Source: Chryseobacterium indologenes
GTDB taxonomy: Bacteria; Bacteroidota; Bacteroidia; Flavobacteriales; Weeksellaceae
DNA: 64,000 bases
Direction: 5' to 3'
Assembly: GCF_002025665.1 (NCBI RefSeq)
Contig: NZ_CP018786.1
Span: forward strand, 3,968,001-4,032,000
The position numbers and the translations under genes were made by a program. Below, piece after piece: positions 15,027-23,403 of this stretch (positions are counted from its first letter, which is position 1; each line of letters opens with the position of its first letter). Under the pieces are notes generated by a model that was given only the letters and a program-made list of their open reading frames with translations, did no database searches and was not told where the DNA came from.

Positions 15027-17447
15027 TTAAAAAGTATAATTGACATTGAGCTGAAAAATAGTTCCGTTAAATCCAAACTGGTTAACCTCCCAAGGATATT
15101 TGAACCTTCCTCCTAGATCTGTTACCACATCTCCTTTGCTGTCTATTACATCCGGGTAAATATTAAACAAATTATTTACAACTCCGGAAACTTTAAGATC
15201 ATTGGTGATTTTATAGGTTAAAACGATGTCTGTAATTACCTTACCAGAGAATGTCTGATCTTTGGCAGGATCAGTAGCGTGCTGCCATGTAACCGAACCA
15301 AAATACGTATTATTAAGGTTAAAATTAAACTTTGAAATGTCATACGAAAGACTAAGAATAGTTTTTGTTTTTGGTCTTGCAGAGATAATTCTGGATTGTT
15401 CTTTTCTATCAAAAAAGTTTTCTGAGTAACCATTTTGAGCCAAAATAGGTGGAACAGCAATATTATCTACTATCTTAGTTTCGTTATAATTGAAAGCAGC
15501 AATAATTCCCAATCTTCCTTTTCCAATAGCGGAAGTATAATAATTAGCTACAAAATCTACCCCTTCCGTCACTGTATTCACAGCATTGGTGAAAAACTTC
15601 AGAGAGGTTATTTTGTTATTGTTTAATATTACTTCTACAGGGTTTGTTAGGTCCGGACTTCCCGGAGCACCGGTTTTGTACCCAATATCTCCTGAGAAAA
15701 GTACACGGTCTTTAATTTTTATTCTGTAATAATCTGCTGTAATAGTCAGGTTTTTAAAAGGCTTTACGGCAAATCCTCCCGTAATATTAAAAGCTTTTTC
15801 AGCATTTAATTTGGGTACCCCAAGGTCAGATCTTATAATTTGAGAGTCGTTATTAAAAGTACCCTGATTAGCTACCGTATTCCCTGTAATTTTAGTTTGA
15901 ACATTGGAATAATAAATCTGGTGTAATGAAGGGGCACGGAATCCTGTAGAAACAGATCCACGGAAAACCAATTTATCATCCAGTACTTTATACCTTGCAT
16001 TTCCTTTCCATGAAACATTATTCCCGAAATCACTGAAATTTTCATACCTCACCGTTCCGCCAAGTAACAGGTTTTTCGTAACGTCCCATTCCGCATTTAT
16101 GTAAGCTCCGATATTCTGACGATTTTTGTTAATTTCATTTTGAGGCTGCAGTCCCGGAAATGATTCTGCTCCACTTCCTATATAAGACGCTTCCTCTCCT
16201 GCCCTTGCCTGATAATTTTCATTGCGCACTTCAGCTCCTGCTCCTAAAACAAGCGCACCAAAATCCCTGCTGATATCTATGTTTCCTATAATATTACTGA
16301 ACTGATGCCCACCTGCTTTAAAATAGGTTGGGGAATTTGCACCTAAAGACGTATTAATGGTATTTCCTACTGCATAATCTACTGCATTAGAACCAAAGGT
16401 TGCACTTCCATCAAAACTCCATTTTCCAAACATACCTTTCCATCCGGAGGTTAAATTATAATCATAAACATCTGTTTTAAATTCCGGTTGAAATCCATTG
16501 TAAGCCTGTCCTTTTGGAGTTAATAAACCAAAATCTGAAGTTACCCAATAAGGAGTTCTGTACAAAGCAAAACTGGTCCCACTTCTGTAGGTTGTACCTC
16601 CAAAAGCATAAAATTTGCCTGTTTCACCTGTTGGCAACTCAAAATTGACAAACATATTGGCCACTTTGGTCTCCGGCTGTCCTATAATCATTCCTAAACC
16701 GGGATTAGCTTGCGTCCAGGCATTATCCACCCCAAAAAGTTCATCTTTTGTAACAGAACCTGCGCGGTTCGTTTTATTTTGAGAGGAAAATCCGAAGGTA
16801 AGATTCAGACTTCCGGTTTTTGCTACTCTGATTCCCGTATTAAAATCTGCTCCGATATTAAAACCGTCTCCTTTTGAAGTAATACCTGAAAAAAGGTTAA
16901 CGGTGCTTTTCCCCACACTGTTCTTAAGAATAATATTAATGACTCCTGCAATAGCATCAGAACCGTACTGTGCAGATGCTCCATCTCTCAATACCTCTAC
17001 GTTTTGCAAGGCTGCTGAAGGAATACTTTTCAGATCTGTACCTACTTCCCCTTTTCCCGGGGTATCATTTACATAAATTAAAGCACTTTGATTTTTTCTT
17101 TTACCATTTACCAAAACCAAAGTTCTGGAAGGCCCTAATCCTCTTAAATCTGCAGGATCAAAGTGAGCTGTTGCATCAGAAACAGTCTGTTGTGATGAGT
17201 TGAAAGATGGAACGGCATAGGTTAAAGCTTTATCAAAAGTTACCTGCCCTGTTGATTTTAATTGTACGGCGGAAATATTGTCAATAGGGATTGCTGAGGT
17301 AATAATGGTTCTGGGCTTTGTTCTACCCGTGGTAACCACCACTTCATCTATTTTATTTTGTTTTATGCTGTCCTGAGCATATCCCATAGCACCAGCTCCG
17401 CTTAATACTAATGCATAGATTTTTCCATTAAATAAATTATTCTTCAT
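15027..17447 (-). CDS. TonB-dependent outer-membrane receptor
   Basis: An 806-residue TonB-dependent transporter. After a short signal region (about 1-24, ending GYAQ) comes a TonB-box-like IDEVVVTTGR, then a plug domain (about 45-180) with VLRDGASAQYGSDAIAGVINIIL, the most conserved plug motif. A 22-strand-type barrel ends in the aromatic C-terminus FQLNVNYTF. It lacks the carboxypeptidase-regulatory domain and a SusD partner, so it looks like a siderophore, heme or cobalamin type receptor rather than a glycan SusC. The corrinoid adenosyltransferase downstream is separated by a strong terminator, so I do not use it to assign a ligand. It is monocistronic. Confidence 0.9.
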   Translation of the reverse strand: MKNNLFNGKIYALVLSGAGAMGYAQDSIKQNKIDEVVVTTGRTKPRTIITSAIPIDNISAVQLKSTGQVTFDKALTYAVPSFNSSQQTVSDATAHFDPADLRGLGPSRTLVLVNGKRKNQSALIYVNDTPGKGEVGTDLKSIPSAALQNVEVLRDGASAQYGSDAIAGVINIILKNSVGKSTVNLFSGITSKGDGFNIGADFNTGIRVAKTGSLNLTFGFSSQNKTNRAGSVTKDELFGVDNAWTQANPGLGMIIGQPETKVANMFVNFELPTGETGKFYAFGGTTYRSGTSFALYRTPYWVTSDFGLLTPKGQAYNGFQPEFKTDVYDYNLTSGWKGMFGKWSFDGSATFGSNAVDYAVGNTINTSLGANSPTYFKAGGHQFSNIIGNIDISRDFGALVLGAGAEVRNENYQARAGEEASYIGSGAESFPGLQPQNEINKNRQNIGAYINAEWDVTKNLLLGGTVRYENFSDFGNNVSWKGNARYKVLDDKLVFRGSVSTGFRAPSLHQIYYSNVQTKITGNTVANQGTFNNDSQIIRSDLGVPKLNAEKAFNITGGFAVKPFKNLTITADYYRIKIKDRVLFSGDIGYKTGAPGSPDLTNPVEVILNNNKITSLKFFTNAVNTVTEGVDFVANYYTSAIGKGRLGIIAAFNYNETKIVDNIAVPPILAQNGYSENFFDRKEQSRIISARPKTKTILSLSYDISKFNFNLNNTYFGSVTWQHATDPAKDQTFSGKVITDIVLTYKITNDLKVSGVVNNLFNIYPDVIDSKGDVVTDLGGRFKYPWEVNQFGFNGTIFQLNVNYTF

Positions 17448-17782
17448 GTCAATTGTTAATTATTCAATAAATCTAATAAAAAAATAAACATTAAACACAA
17501 AAACAAAACATACAATAACAATTTGACTCCATATTTGCGAAAATCATACCATTTCACAAAAACGACAATTACTTTACAAAACATAAAGTGATTCGTTAAT
17601 AACATGAAAAAAAATAAATCAATAACATCATATTTGTGTAAAAAAATTAATTAGTTGCCATCAGAAATAAACATGACTTTATTCATTCTGATAAGTAGTT
17701 TTTAACAGATTGAGATTGCTTTGCTGATGACTTGCAATGAATGGGAATAAAAAATGGCCGGGAGAAACCGGCCATATCCAAA
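17448..17782. other. Intergenic region upstream of the TonB receptor gene
   Basis: This 335-base AT-rich stretch has no credible gene. Its right end holds a terminator. ACAAAACATA occurs twice (near 17505 and 17575), giving TATGTTTT on the minus strand, which is close to but not a proper TAnnTTTG box. I cannot name the receptor's promoter. No Fur-like palindrome or riboswitch was recognised. Confidence 0.5.
17754..17775 (-). terminator. Terminator of the coiled-coil lipoprotein gene
   Basis: ATGGCCGG (17754-17761) and CCGGCCAT (17768-17775) form the stem. On the minus strand the stem is followed by TTTTTATT. Confidence 0.8.
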
Positions 17783-18367
17783 TTATTTATTTACCTCTAC
17801 GTATTGTATGATGGTCTGATTTTTTGGGTTGTAGATAATAGTACTACTCTTGGGAAATCTTTTCAGTTTATAATACTGAATGTTTTTATCGGATTTAATA
17901 TCCTCCAGAATACTGGTGTCAATTGTATTGTCAGGAAGAAATTTCGATAGGAAATTTATTTTATCAATGATATTCTGCCCATCAATCTTTCGGGCAGTTT
18001 TATCAGATTTACTTTCATCAGAAGTAGGCTGGCTTTCTAAAAACGGAAGCAATACTGCAATATCAGTTTTATACTTAAAAATATATCCTTCAGGTCTTCC
18101 GGGAATATTGATTTTCTTTCCTTTTTCTTCTGAAACAATGGAAGCACCGGTACCAGGAAAAACGGAATTGAACTTAACATCTTCAGAATTGGTTAAAGAA
18201 TTAATAGATTCATTCACAGTTTTCTTTACCGTTTCTTCTACAACCTGTTGTGTTTTTTGCTGTACAGTTTCAGTTGTTTTCTGAACAGTCTGATCTATTT
18301 TTTCCTCTATCTTATTGCATGATACTAATAAAAAAGCAGTGATAACTGGCAAAATATACTTCTTCAT
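17783..18367 (-). CDS. Lipoprotein of unknown function with N-terminal coiled coil
   Basis: A 194-residue lipoprotein; the signal peptide ends LLVSC with Cys17. Residues about 18-60 are rich in E, K, Q, T and V with heptad-like spacing (IEEKIDQTVQKTTETVQQK), which suggests a coiled coil or amphipathic helix. The rest holds no family I recognise; it includes a GRPEGYIFKYKTDIAVLLPF segment and ends in a beta-rich stretch (STIIYNPKNQTIIQYVEV). It stands alone, bounded by its own terminator and a candidate TACTTTTG box at 18416-18423. No function is assigned. Confidence 0.75.
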   Translation of the reverse strand: MKKYILPVITAFLLVSCNKIEEKIDQTVQKTTETVQQKTQQVVEETVKKTVNESINSLTNSEDVKFNSVFPGTGASIVSEEKGKKINIPGRPEGYIFKYKTDIAVLLPFLESQPTSDESKSDKTARKIDGQNIIDKINFLSKFLPDNTIDTSILEDIKSDKNIQYYKLKRFPKSSTIIYNPKNQTIIQYVEVNK

Positions 18368-18415
18368 AATTCTAATAATGGCGATTTTTTTTATTAATAC
18401 ACTTTTCTTTTAACG

Positions 18416-18423
18416 CAAAAGTA
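18416..18423 (-). promoter_or_regulatory. Candidate -7 element (TACTTTTG) for the coiled-coil lipoprotein gene
   Basis: The plus strand reads CAAAAGTA, 48 bases upstream of the start codon. No TTG element lies at the usual distance. Confidence 0.35.
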
Positions 18424-18503
18424 GGGATCAATATTTTAAGAAAGAAAAAATATTTTTTTATTATCAAAAATCCTACTGACAAACTGTTGTCATTACCCTC
18501 TCT

Positions 18504-18511
18504 TACCTTTG
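18504..18511 (+). promoter_or_regulatory. Candidate -7 element (TACCTTTG) for the DinB-family gene
   Basis: It lies 28 bases before the ATG. A TTG at 18487-18489 is upstream but only 14 bases away, shorter than the usual spacer. Confidence 0.4.
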
Positions 18512-18539
18512 TATCAACAACAAACAAAACAAATACATT

Positions 18540-19031
18540 ATGACAACTACAGCAACAGCCACTAAACAATTCATGACTTCTGAACAACTATTAGAAGACT
18601 GGCAGGGACACAGAAATCTTACAAGAAGAGTGATTGAATCTTTTCCTGAAAAAGAGCTATTTGAATTTTCTGTAGGCGGAATGAGACCATTTGCAAAACT
18701 GGCAGTAGAACTCATCAGCATTGGCGGGCCTGCTTTAAAAGGAATTGTGGAAGGAAATATAGAAGCTTACAGTGAAGAAGCTTTTAATCCAACAACTAAG
18801 GAAGAAATTTTGAAAAAATGGGATGAAGAAACAGAAGTGATCAACCATTATTTCAATCAGATTTCTGAAGAGCGTTTCCAGGAGACCTTTAATTTATTCG
18901 GACAATATGAATTTCCGGTATATCAGAACATTCTTTATTTTGTAGATAATGAAGTTCATCACCGTGGACAAGGTTATGTTTATCTGAGAGCTTTAGGTAT
19001 TGAACCTCCTTTCTTCTGGGAGAGATTTTAA
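18540..19031 (+). CDS. DinB-family protein
   Basis: A 163-residue four-helix-bundle protein of the DinB/YfiT-like superfamily. Metal-ligand-type histidines are seen in QGHRNLTRRVI (helix 1) and NEVHHRGQGYVYLRAL (helix 4), matching the three-histidine site of the family. Members include thiol-dependent transferases (bacillithiol or mycothiol S-transferases) and damage-induced proteins of unknown activity. Length is normal. It converges with a WYL-domain regulator gene; such regulators often control DinB-family neighbours, but here the orientation gives no direct evidence of that. Confidence 0.85.
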   Translation: MTTTATATKQFMTSEQLLEDWQGHRNLTRRVIESFPEKELFEFSVGGMRPFAKLAVELISIGGPALKGIVEGNIEAYSEEAFNPTTKEEILKKWDEETEVINHYFNQISEERFQETFNLFGQYEFPVYQNILYFVDNEVHHRGQGYVYLRALGIEPPFFWERF

Positions 19032-19161
19032 TAAAAACGAAAAGGTAAAATTGTAGAAAGACTAAACAAAACTTATATCTTTTTTTGCGACACAATCAAT
19101 TGGCTTTTTGCAATTTTGCCTTCACTCAAACCATTTCATTTATTTGCCTCAATTAAGTCTT

Positions 19162-19192
19162 TAAACCTCAACAGCTGCCTTGTTGGGGTTTA
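19162..19192. terminator. Hairpin between the convergent DinB and WYL-regulator genes
   Basis: TAAACCTCAACA (19162-19173) pairs with TGTTGGGGTTTA (19181-19192), 12 pairs with one G-T. It abuts the WYL-regulator stop codon. The T tract is weak, so it may act as a bidirectional terminator of modest strength. Confidence 0.5.
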
Positions 19193-20146
19193 TTATTGAT
19201 GTCTTTCAACCATTTTTACAAGCAGTTCATTCAAACGGATACGAAGGCTTTCCGGTTCCAGAACTGTGGCATAGTCTGCAAAAGTGATGAGCCAGCGGGG
19301 AAATCCGTCACTGATCCATTCTGTTTCAAAAGTAAGCTCCATGCCTTGTTCGGTTTCTACTTCTTCTATCAATCCGTAGTATTTTTTAGAATTTACTAGG
19401 TGATTCATTATCTTTTTGTCAACCAGAAGTTTGGCTTTAACCTTATTTCCATTTGACTTTTTACGATAATCATTCACCTGTCCATATTCCTGCAGGAAAG
19501 GATTCTGCGTTTTTGAGATTTCGAGAATTCTGTCAATACGAAACTGTCTAAAATCTTTTCTCAAGGTACAATACGCCATGATGTACCAGATATTAAATTC
19601 GAAAAACATCCCAACTGTTTCAATTGTTCTGTTATTCACTCTTCCATCTACCGTCTTATATCTGATATTGAGCTGGGTTTTCTCTGCGATACTTTCCAGG
19701 ATAATAGGAATTACATTTTTAAGAGAATCTCCGGAATCTGTATGAAAGCTGAAAACATCAATTTGTTTTTCAATATTTTTAATCAGATTTTTATCCGAAT
19801 ATTTCAGCACTGAACGCACTTTTTCCATTGCTGCCTGATAATGATTTCCTAAGCTTTGGTGAGAAAATTTCTGCATCAGTTTCTCAGCGGTAATGAAACT
19901 TAAAACCTCTTCTTTGGTAAACATAATGGGGGGAAGCTTATAACCATCCATTAAAGAATAACCATTTCCCGCTTCTCCAACAATAGGAATCCCTGCATTT
20001 TCCAGGGTTTTTACATCACGATAAATGGTTCTGATGCTTACATCGAATTTTTCAGCCAGATCCTGTGCCCTCACAACAGGTTTCGACTGTAATTGGGTAA
20101 GGATAGCCGTTACCCTATCGAGTTTTTTTAGATAGTGATCGTTCAT
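19193..20146 (-). CDS. YafY-type transcriptional regulator with HTH and WYL domains
   Basis: A 317-residue regulator. Residues about 8-65 are a DeoR-like winged helix (AQDLAEKFDVSIRTIYRDVKTL, AGIPIVGEAGNGY). Residues about 140-215 hold the WYL domain, with the core seen as FNIWYIMAYCTLRKDFRQFRIDRI. The C-terminal 80 residues match the WCX extension. WYL domains are thought to sense small ligands or nucleic acids. A TAGCTTTG box 8 bases before the ATG suggests a very short 5' leader. It is convergent with the DinB gene and divergent from a Crp-type regulator gene. Confidence 0.9.
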   Translation of the reverse strand: MNDHYLKKLDRVTAILTQLQSKPVVRAQDLAEKFDVSIRTIYRDVKTLENAGIPIVGEAGNGYSLMDGYKLPPIMFTKEEVLSFITAEKLMQKFSHQSLGNHYQAAMEKVRSVLKYSDKNLIKNIEKQIDVFSFHTDSGDSLKNVIPIILESIAEKTQLNIRYKTVDGRVNNRTIETVGMFFEFNIWYIMAYCTLRKDFRQFRIDRILEISKTQNPFLQEYGQVNDYRKKSNGNKVKAKLLVDKKIMNHLVNSKKYYGLIEEVETEQGMELTFETEWISDGFPRWLITFADYATVLEPESLRIRLNELLVKMVERHQ

Positions 20147-20153
20147 GATGTAA

Positions 20154-20161
20154 CAAAGCTA
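20154..20161 (-). promoter_or_regulatory. Candidate -7 element (TAGCTTTG) abutting the WYL-regulator start
   Basis: The plus strand reads CAAAGCTA. The box ends 7 bases before the ATG, which would give an almost leaderless message. No TTG element is found at the right distance, so confidence is low. Confidence 0.3.
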
Positions 20162-20230
20162 AAATTCTTTTTTGAGAAATGAGAAGCCTTTTTTTATTAA
20201 TTTTATTTTTCACCAAACCGTCGCTTTTTT

Positions 20231-20803
20231 ATGCTTCATACTCATTTTGTTCAGTCTATTGAAAAAGTTTTAAAACCGGAACAGGCAGTCATAGATGAAC
20301 TTGTTTCTCATCTGGAAACCAAAACTTACAGAAAAGGGGATTTTCTCTTAAAAGCTGATGAAACCTGCAGATATTTTTATTTTATCGAAAAAGGATTGGT
20401 AAAGCTTTTTTTTGATAATGGAGATAAAGATTTCATCATGACCTTTTTCGCTGAAAATGCTTTTTTCGCAGAACTGAGTGGCTTTCTTACGGGGCAGCCG
20501 TCAAAATATATGATCGTTGCTCTGGAACCGACTGAAGTTCTTCGTGTACACAAAGATGTGATTGAAGGATTATGTAAAAAATACCATACTGCAGAAACAC
20601 TTTTCAGTAAACTCTATTCCAAAGCTCCTGTAAATATGATGGGAAGAATCAGTGAGATGCTTGAAGACGATGGAAAAAAACGCTATCACAATTTCCTGAA
20701 ACAAAGACCTGATCTTATCCAACGCATCAGTCTTGGAGATATGGCAGATTATATTGGCATCACCCAAGTTTCTCTAAGCAGAATCAGAGCACAGAAATTA
20801 TGA
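20231..20803 (+). CDS. Crp/Fnr-family transcriptional regulator
   Basis: A 190-residue regulator. Residues about 18-120 are a cyclic-nucleotide-binding-like beta roll (KGDFLLKADETCRYFYFIEKG, then FFAELSGFLTGQPS). The phosphate-binding RS pair of true cAMP receptors is not evident. Residues about 145-190 carry a degenerate helix-turn-helix (LGDMADYIGITQVSLSRIRA). Short members like this are common in Bacteroidota, with unknown ligands. The next plus-strand gene encodes an AhpD-like protein, a frequent target class, but a repeat and a separate promoter lie between them. Confidence 0.88.
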   Translation: MLHTHFVQSIEKVLKPEQAVIDELVSHLETKTYRKGDFLLKADETCRYFYFIEKGLVKLFFDNGDKDFIMTFFAENAFFAELSGFLTGQPSKYMIVALEPTEVLRVHKDVIEGLCKKYHTAETLFSKLYSKAPVNMMGRISEMLEDDGKKRYHNFLKQRPDLIQRISLGDMADYIGITQVSLSRIRAQKL

Positions 20804-20820
20804 GAAGAAGGGATGCTGGA

Positions 20821-20889
20821 GCTGGAAGAGGGAAGTTATTGCAGACTGAATATGTATCATCTACCTAATAGTAACTTCCTACTTCCTGC
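20821..20889. repeat. Intergenic inverted repeat with TTCCTGC/GGAAG arms
   Basis: GCTGGAAGAGGGAAGTTA (20821-20838) is a near-perfect inverse of TAACTTCCTACTTCCTGC (20872-20889), with a 33-base centre. Similar GGAAG-rich elements occur, from general knowledge, between flavobacterial genes. It lies after the Crp-type gene. Confidence 0.5.
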
Positions 20890-20936
20890 TTCCTGCTTCT
20901 AAAATCTTTCCTTTTAAAATTTATCATTTGTAAAAA

Positions 20937-20964
20937 AATTCAGGAAAATTCCACTCTACATTTG
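20937..20964 (+). promoter_or_regulatory. Candidate promoter for the AhpD-like gene
   Basis: TTTG at 20937-20940 and TACATTTG at 20957-20964 have a 16-base spacer, the same layout as the element upstream of the BON lipoprotein gene. The ATG is 28 bases further on. Confidence 0.5.
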
Positions 20965-20992
20965 TCACATAATTAATCAAAAAACAAATATT

Positions 20993-21457
20993 ATGTCACA
21001 AAGAATCAACGCATTTGCGATCGGAAACAAGGCTGTAAATGCACTTCACAACATGGGATTTCAGGTACAAAACTCATCACTGGACAATTCATTTCTGGAA
21101 CTGCTGTATTTCCGTGTTTCACAAATGAACGGATGTGCTTTTTGCCTCGATATGCACTCTAAAGAATTACTAGTAAAAGGAGAAAAGGAACAGAGAATCT
21201 TTCTGGTAAGTGCCTGGAGAGAATGCTCATTTTATACAGATAAAGAAAAGGCAGGATTTTTATGGGCAGAGACTTTAACTGCTTTAAACGGGAAAGAAGT
21301 GAATGATGAAATTTATTCAAGGGTAAGTCATTACTTCTCCGAAACTGAAATGGTAGATTTGACCATGGCCGTGATTGCTATCAACAGCTACAACAGGATT
21401 AATATTGCTTTCGGAGCAGATGTAGGAGCTTATCAGGTTCCTGAAAAAACTCATTAA
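20993..21457 (+). CDS. Carboxymuconolactone decarboxylase / AhpD-like alkylhydroperoxidase family protein
   Basis: A 154-residue all-helical protein of the CMD family. The redox motif is NGCAFCLDMHSKEL, a CxxCxxxH signature that in AhpD forms the peroxidase active site with a proton-relay His. The C-terminal helices (AVIAINSYNRINIAFG) match the family. It could reduce organic peroxides as part of a thiol cycle; the electron donor is unknown. It stands alone with its own promoter and a downstream terminator shared with a convergent ABC exporter gene. Confidence 0.88.
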   Translation: MSQRINAFAIGNKAVNALHNMGFQVQNSSLDNSFLELLYFRVSQMNGCAFCLDMHSKELLVKGEKEQRIFLVSAWRECSFYTDKEKAGFLWAETLTALNGKEVNDEIYSRVSHYFSETEMVDLTMAVIAINSYNRINIAFGADVGAYQVPEKTH

Positions 21458-21472
21458 ATAATTATTAAAAAA

Positions 21473-21506
21473 ACGTAAAAACTCAGCCTATCCGTTGAGT
21501 TTTTTA
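21473..21506. terminator. Bidirectional terminator between the AhpD-like gene and the ABC exporter gene
   Basis: AAAACTCA (21477-21484) pairs with TGAGTTTT (21496-21503), with A-rich and T-rich flanks on either side that suit both directions. Confidence 0.7.
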
Positions 21507-21507
21507 T

Positions 21508-23325
21508 TTAATTTTCTTTAAAAGTATTCACCAGTTTATCGAGATTCAGACTTCGGGCTGAGGCATCAAAAATCTCACGATATGTTCCTTCTTTATTGTA
21601 CAATTCATCATGAGTTCCATTTTCCACCACTCTTCCTTTTTTCATGACATAAATGGTATCTGAATCTAAAATCTGTGACAGGGAATGAGAAATGATGATC
21701 ACTGTTCTGCCTTCTTTGATCGCATCCAAAGAGTTCTTGATCTGTTCGGTAGCAATTGCATCCAGACTGGCTGTAGGTTCATCCAAAAAGATGATTGGAG
21801 GATTTTTAAGAAATAGTCTTGCAATGGCAATCCTTTGTTGTTGTCCCCCTGAAAGTTGAGTAGCATCATGCTGATATTTTTCCGGAAGATCCATAATCTG
21901 TTCATGCAGATAAGCTTTTTTTGCAGCTTCTTCGATTTCTTCAAAGCTGGCATTCATATCTCCATACCGGATATTATCTTCTATGCTTCCCTGAAAGATG
22001 TGATTTCTCTGAAGCACCAGCCCAAGATCACTTCTCAGAAAAGTATTGTCAAATTCATTCAGATTTACTCCATCCAGAAGAATTTCCCCGGAATCCGGAA
22101 GATAGAATTTACACAAAAGATTAATAACCGTTGATTTTCCTGCACCACTCAATCCTACAAGAGCCGTAGTTTTTCCGTTTTCAATTTTCATGGAAACATT
22201 ATGTAAAGCTTTTGTTCCGTTAGGGTAAGTAAAATCAACATTTTTCAATTCAAAAGTTCCTTTAATTTCTTTTTCTACAAAACTTCCGTTTGATTCTGTT
22301 TCATTATCTGCATTCAGAATATCGAAGTATCCTTCAGCATAAATCATGGCATCGTTCATATCATCATAAATCCTGTGAAGCTGTCGGATAGGAGCCGAAA
22401 CATTGTTGAAAAGCATAATATGAAGCATGATCGCACCAATAGTCATTTGCTGATCAAGCACAAGATAAACAGTTAAAAGGATAATCAAAACAACCCCAAA
22501 TTGTTCAATGAATGTCTTTAAACCATCATAAATAAAATTGGTTCTTCTTGTGATCATCTGGCTTTCCATCAACTCCATCTGAAGATCATATTGTTTTTTT
22601 CCTTCAAATTTTTCACGGACAAAACTTTTAATGACCATAATAGAATTAATCAGGTTCAATAGTCCGGATGTCTTTCTTTCCCTTTGATTTCTGAGCTGGC
22701 GGCGGACTCCTCCTAATTTTTTGGCCTGCAGAGAGCTTATGTAGAAATAAATCGGAACAATAATCGTTGAAACAAATCCCACATATACATTCTGCATGTA
22801 CATAATGATCAGCGCAATAATCGCATTGGAAAAAAGAGGAAGGATATCAATAAAAAAGTTCTGAACCAGTCTTGTCAGACTTTCTATTCCACGGTCTATT
22901 CTGATCTGGAGTTTTCCGGACTCATGGTTTTCATCATTAAAATAAGCAACCCTATAGGTTAAAATTTTATCAATGGCTGATTGTGCCAACACTGAGCTCA
23001 CATTAATCCTGATTTTTTCCCCATAAAATTTTTGTCCGAAGTTGATAAAGATGTTTAACAGTTCTTTCCCCAGTAAAATAATGGAAATGATAATGAGGAT
23101 ATGAATTCCCTCTGACATCGGATGCGGAAGATGGGTAAGTTTAGTCACTTCATCTACAGTATATTTCAAAACAATCGGGTTCACCTGTGCTGCAAGAGCT
23201 CCCAGAAAAGTAAGAAACAGTGTTCCGTAAATCATGGGACGGTAAGGTCTGATAAATGGGACGAGTTGTTTATAGATTCCGAATAAGGTAACGGTTCTAT
23301 TAAAAGGTTTAGCCATAGAAGTCAT
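21508..23325 (-). CDS. ABC exporter, fused transmembrane and ATPase domains (MsbA/LmrA-like)
   Basis: A 605-residue half-transporter that works as a homodimer. Residues about 1-345 form a six-helix exporter domain. Residues about 365-590 form the ATPase with Walker A GLSGAGKST, Q-loop region LVLQRNHIFQGSIEDNIRYG, signature LSGGQQQRIAIARLF, Walker B IIFLDEPTASLD and switch His in ISHS. The family moves lipids, drugs or peptides outward. MsbA-type lipid A flipping is possible, but no lipid A gene is adjacent. It follows lptB on the same strand but a terminator lies between them. Confidence 0.88.
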   Translation of the reverse strand: MTSMAKPFNRTVTLFGIYKQLVPFIRPYRPMIYGTLFLTFLGALAAQVNPIVLKYTVDEVTKLTHLPHPMSEGIHILIIISIILLGKELLNIFINFGQKFYGEKIRINVSSVLAQSAIDKILTYRVAYFNDENHESGKLQIRIDRGIESLTRLVQNFFIDILPLFSNAIIALIIMYMQNVYVGFVSTIIVPIYFYISSLQAKKLGGVRRQLRNQRERKTSGLLNLINSIMVIKSFVREKFEGKKQYDLQMELMESQMITRRTNFIYDGLKTFIEQFGVVLIILLTVYLVLDQQMTIGAIMLHIMLFNNVSAPIRQLHRIYDDMNDAMIYAEGYFDILNADNETESNGSFVEKEIKGTFELKNVDFTYPNGTKALHNVSMKIENGKTTALVGLSGAGKSTVINLLCKFYLPDSGEILLDGVNLNEFDNTFLRSDLGLVLQRNHIFQGSIEDNIRYGDMNASFEEIEEAAKKAYLHEQIMDLPEKYQHDATQLSGGQQQRIAIARLFLKNPPIIFLDEPTASLDAIATEQIKNSLDAIKEGRTVIIISHSLSQILDSDTIYVMKKGRVVENGTHDELYNKEGTYREIFDASARSLNLDKLVNTFKEN

Positions 23326-23334
23326 TTTAAATGA

Positions 23335-23370
23335 AAAACGTACCGCTTTCCAAAGAAAAAGGTACGTTTT
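23335..23370 (-). terminator. Terminator after lptB
   Basis: AAAACGTACC (23335-23344) and GGTACGTTTT (23361-23370) form a stem with a 16-base loop. On the minus strand the stem ends in a TTTTT run. It separates lptB from the ABC exporter gene. Confidence 0.7.
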
Positions 23371-23403
23371 ATTATCATGTTCAGCAAATAAATGCTTTAT
23401 ATT

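Noticed and set aside
15027..17447. SusC-type polysaccharide utilisation locus
   Set aside because: The receptor lacks the carboxypeptidase-regulatory domain, and there is no SusD, sigma/anti-sigma pair or glycan hydrolase beside it.
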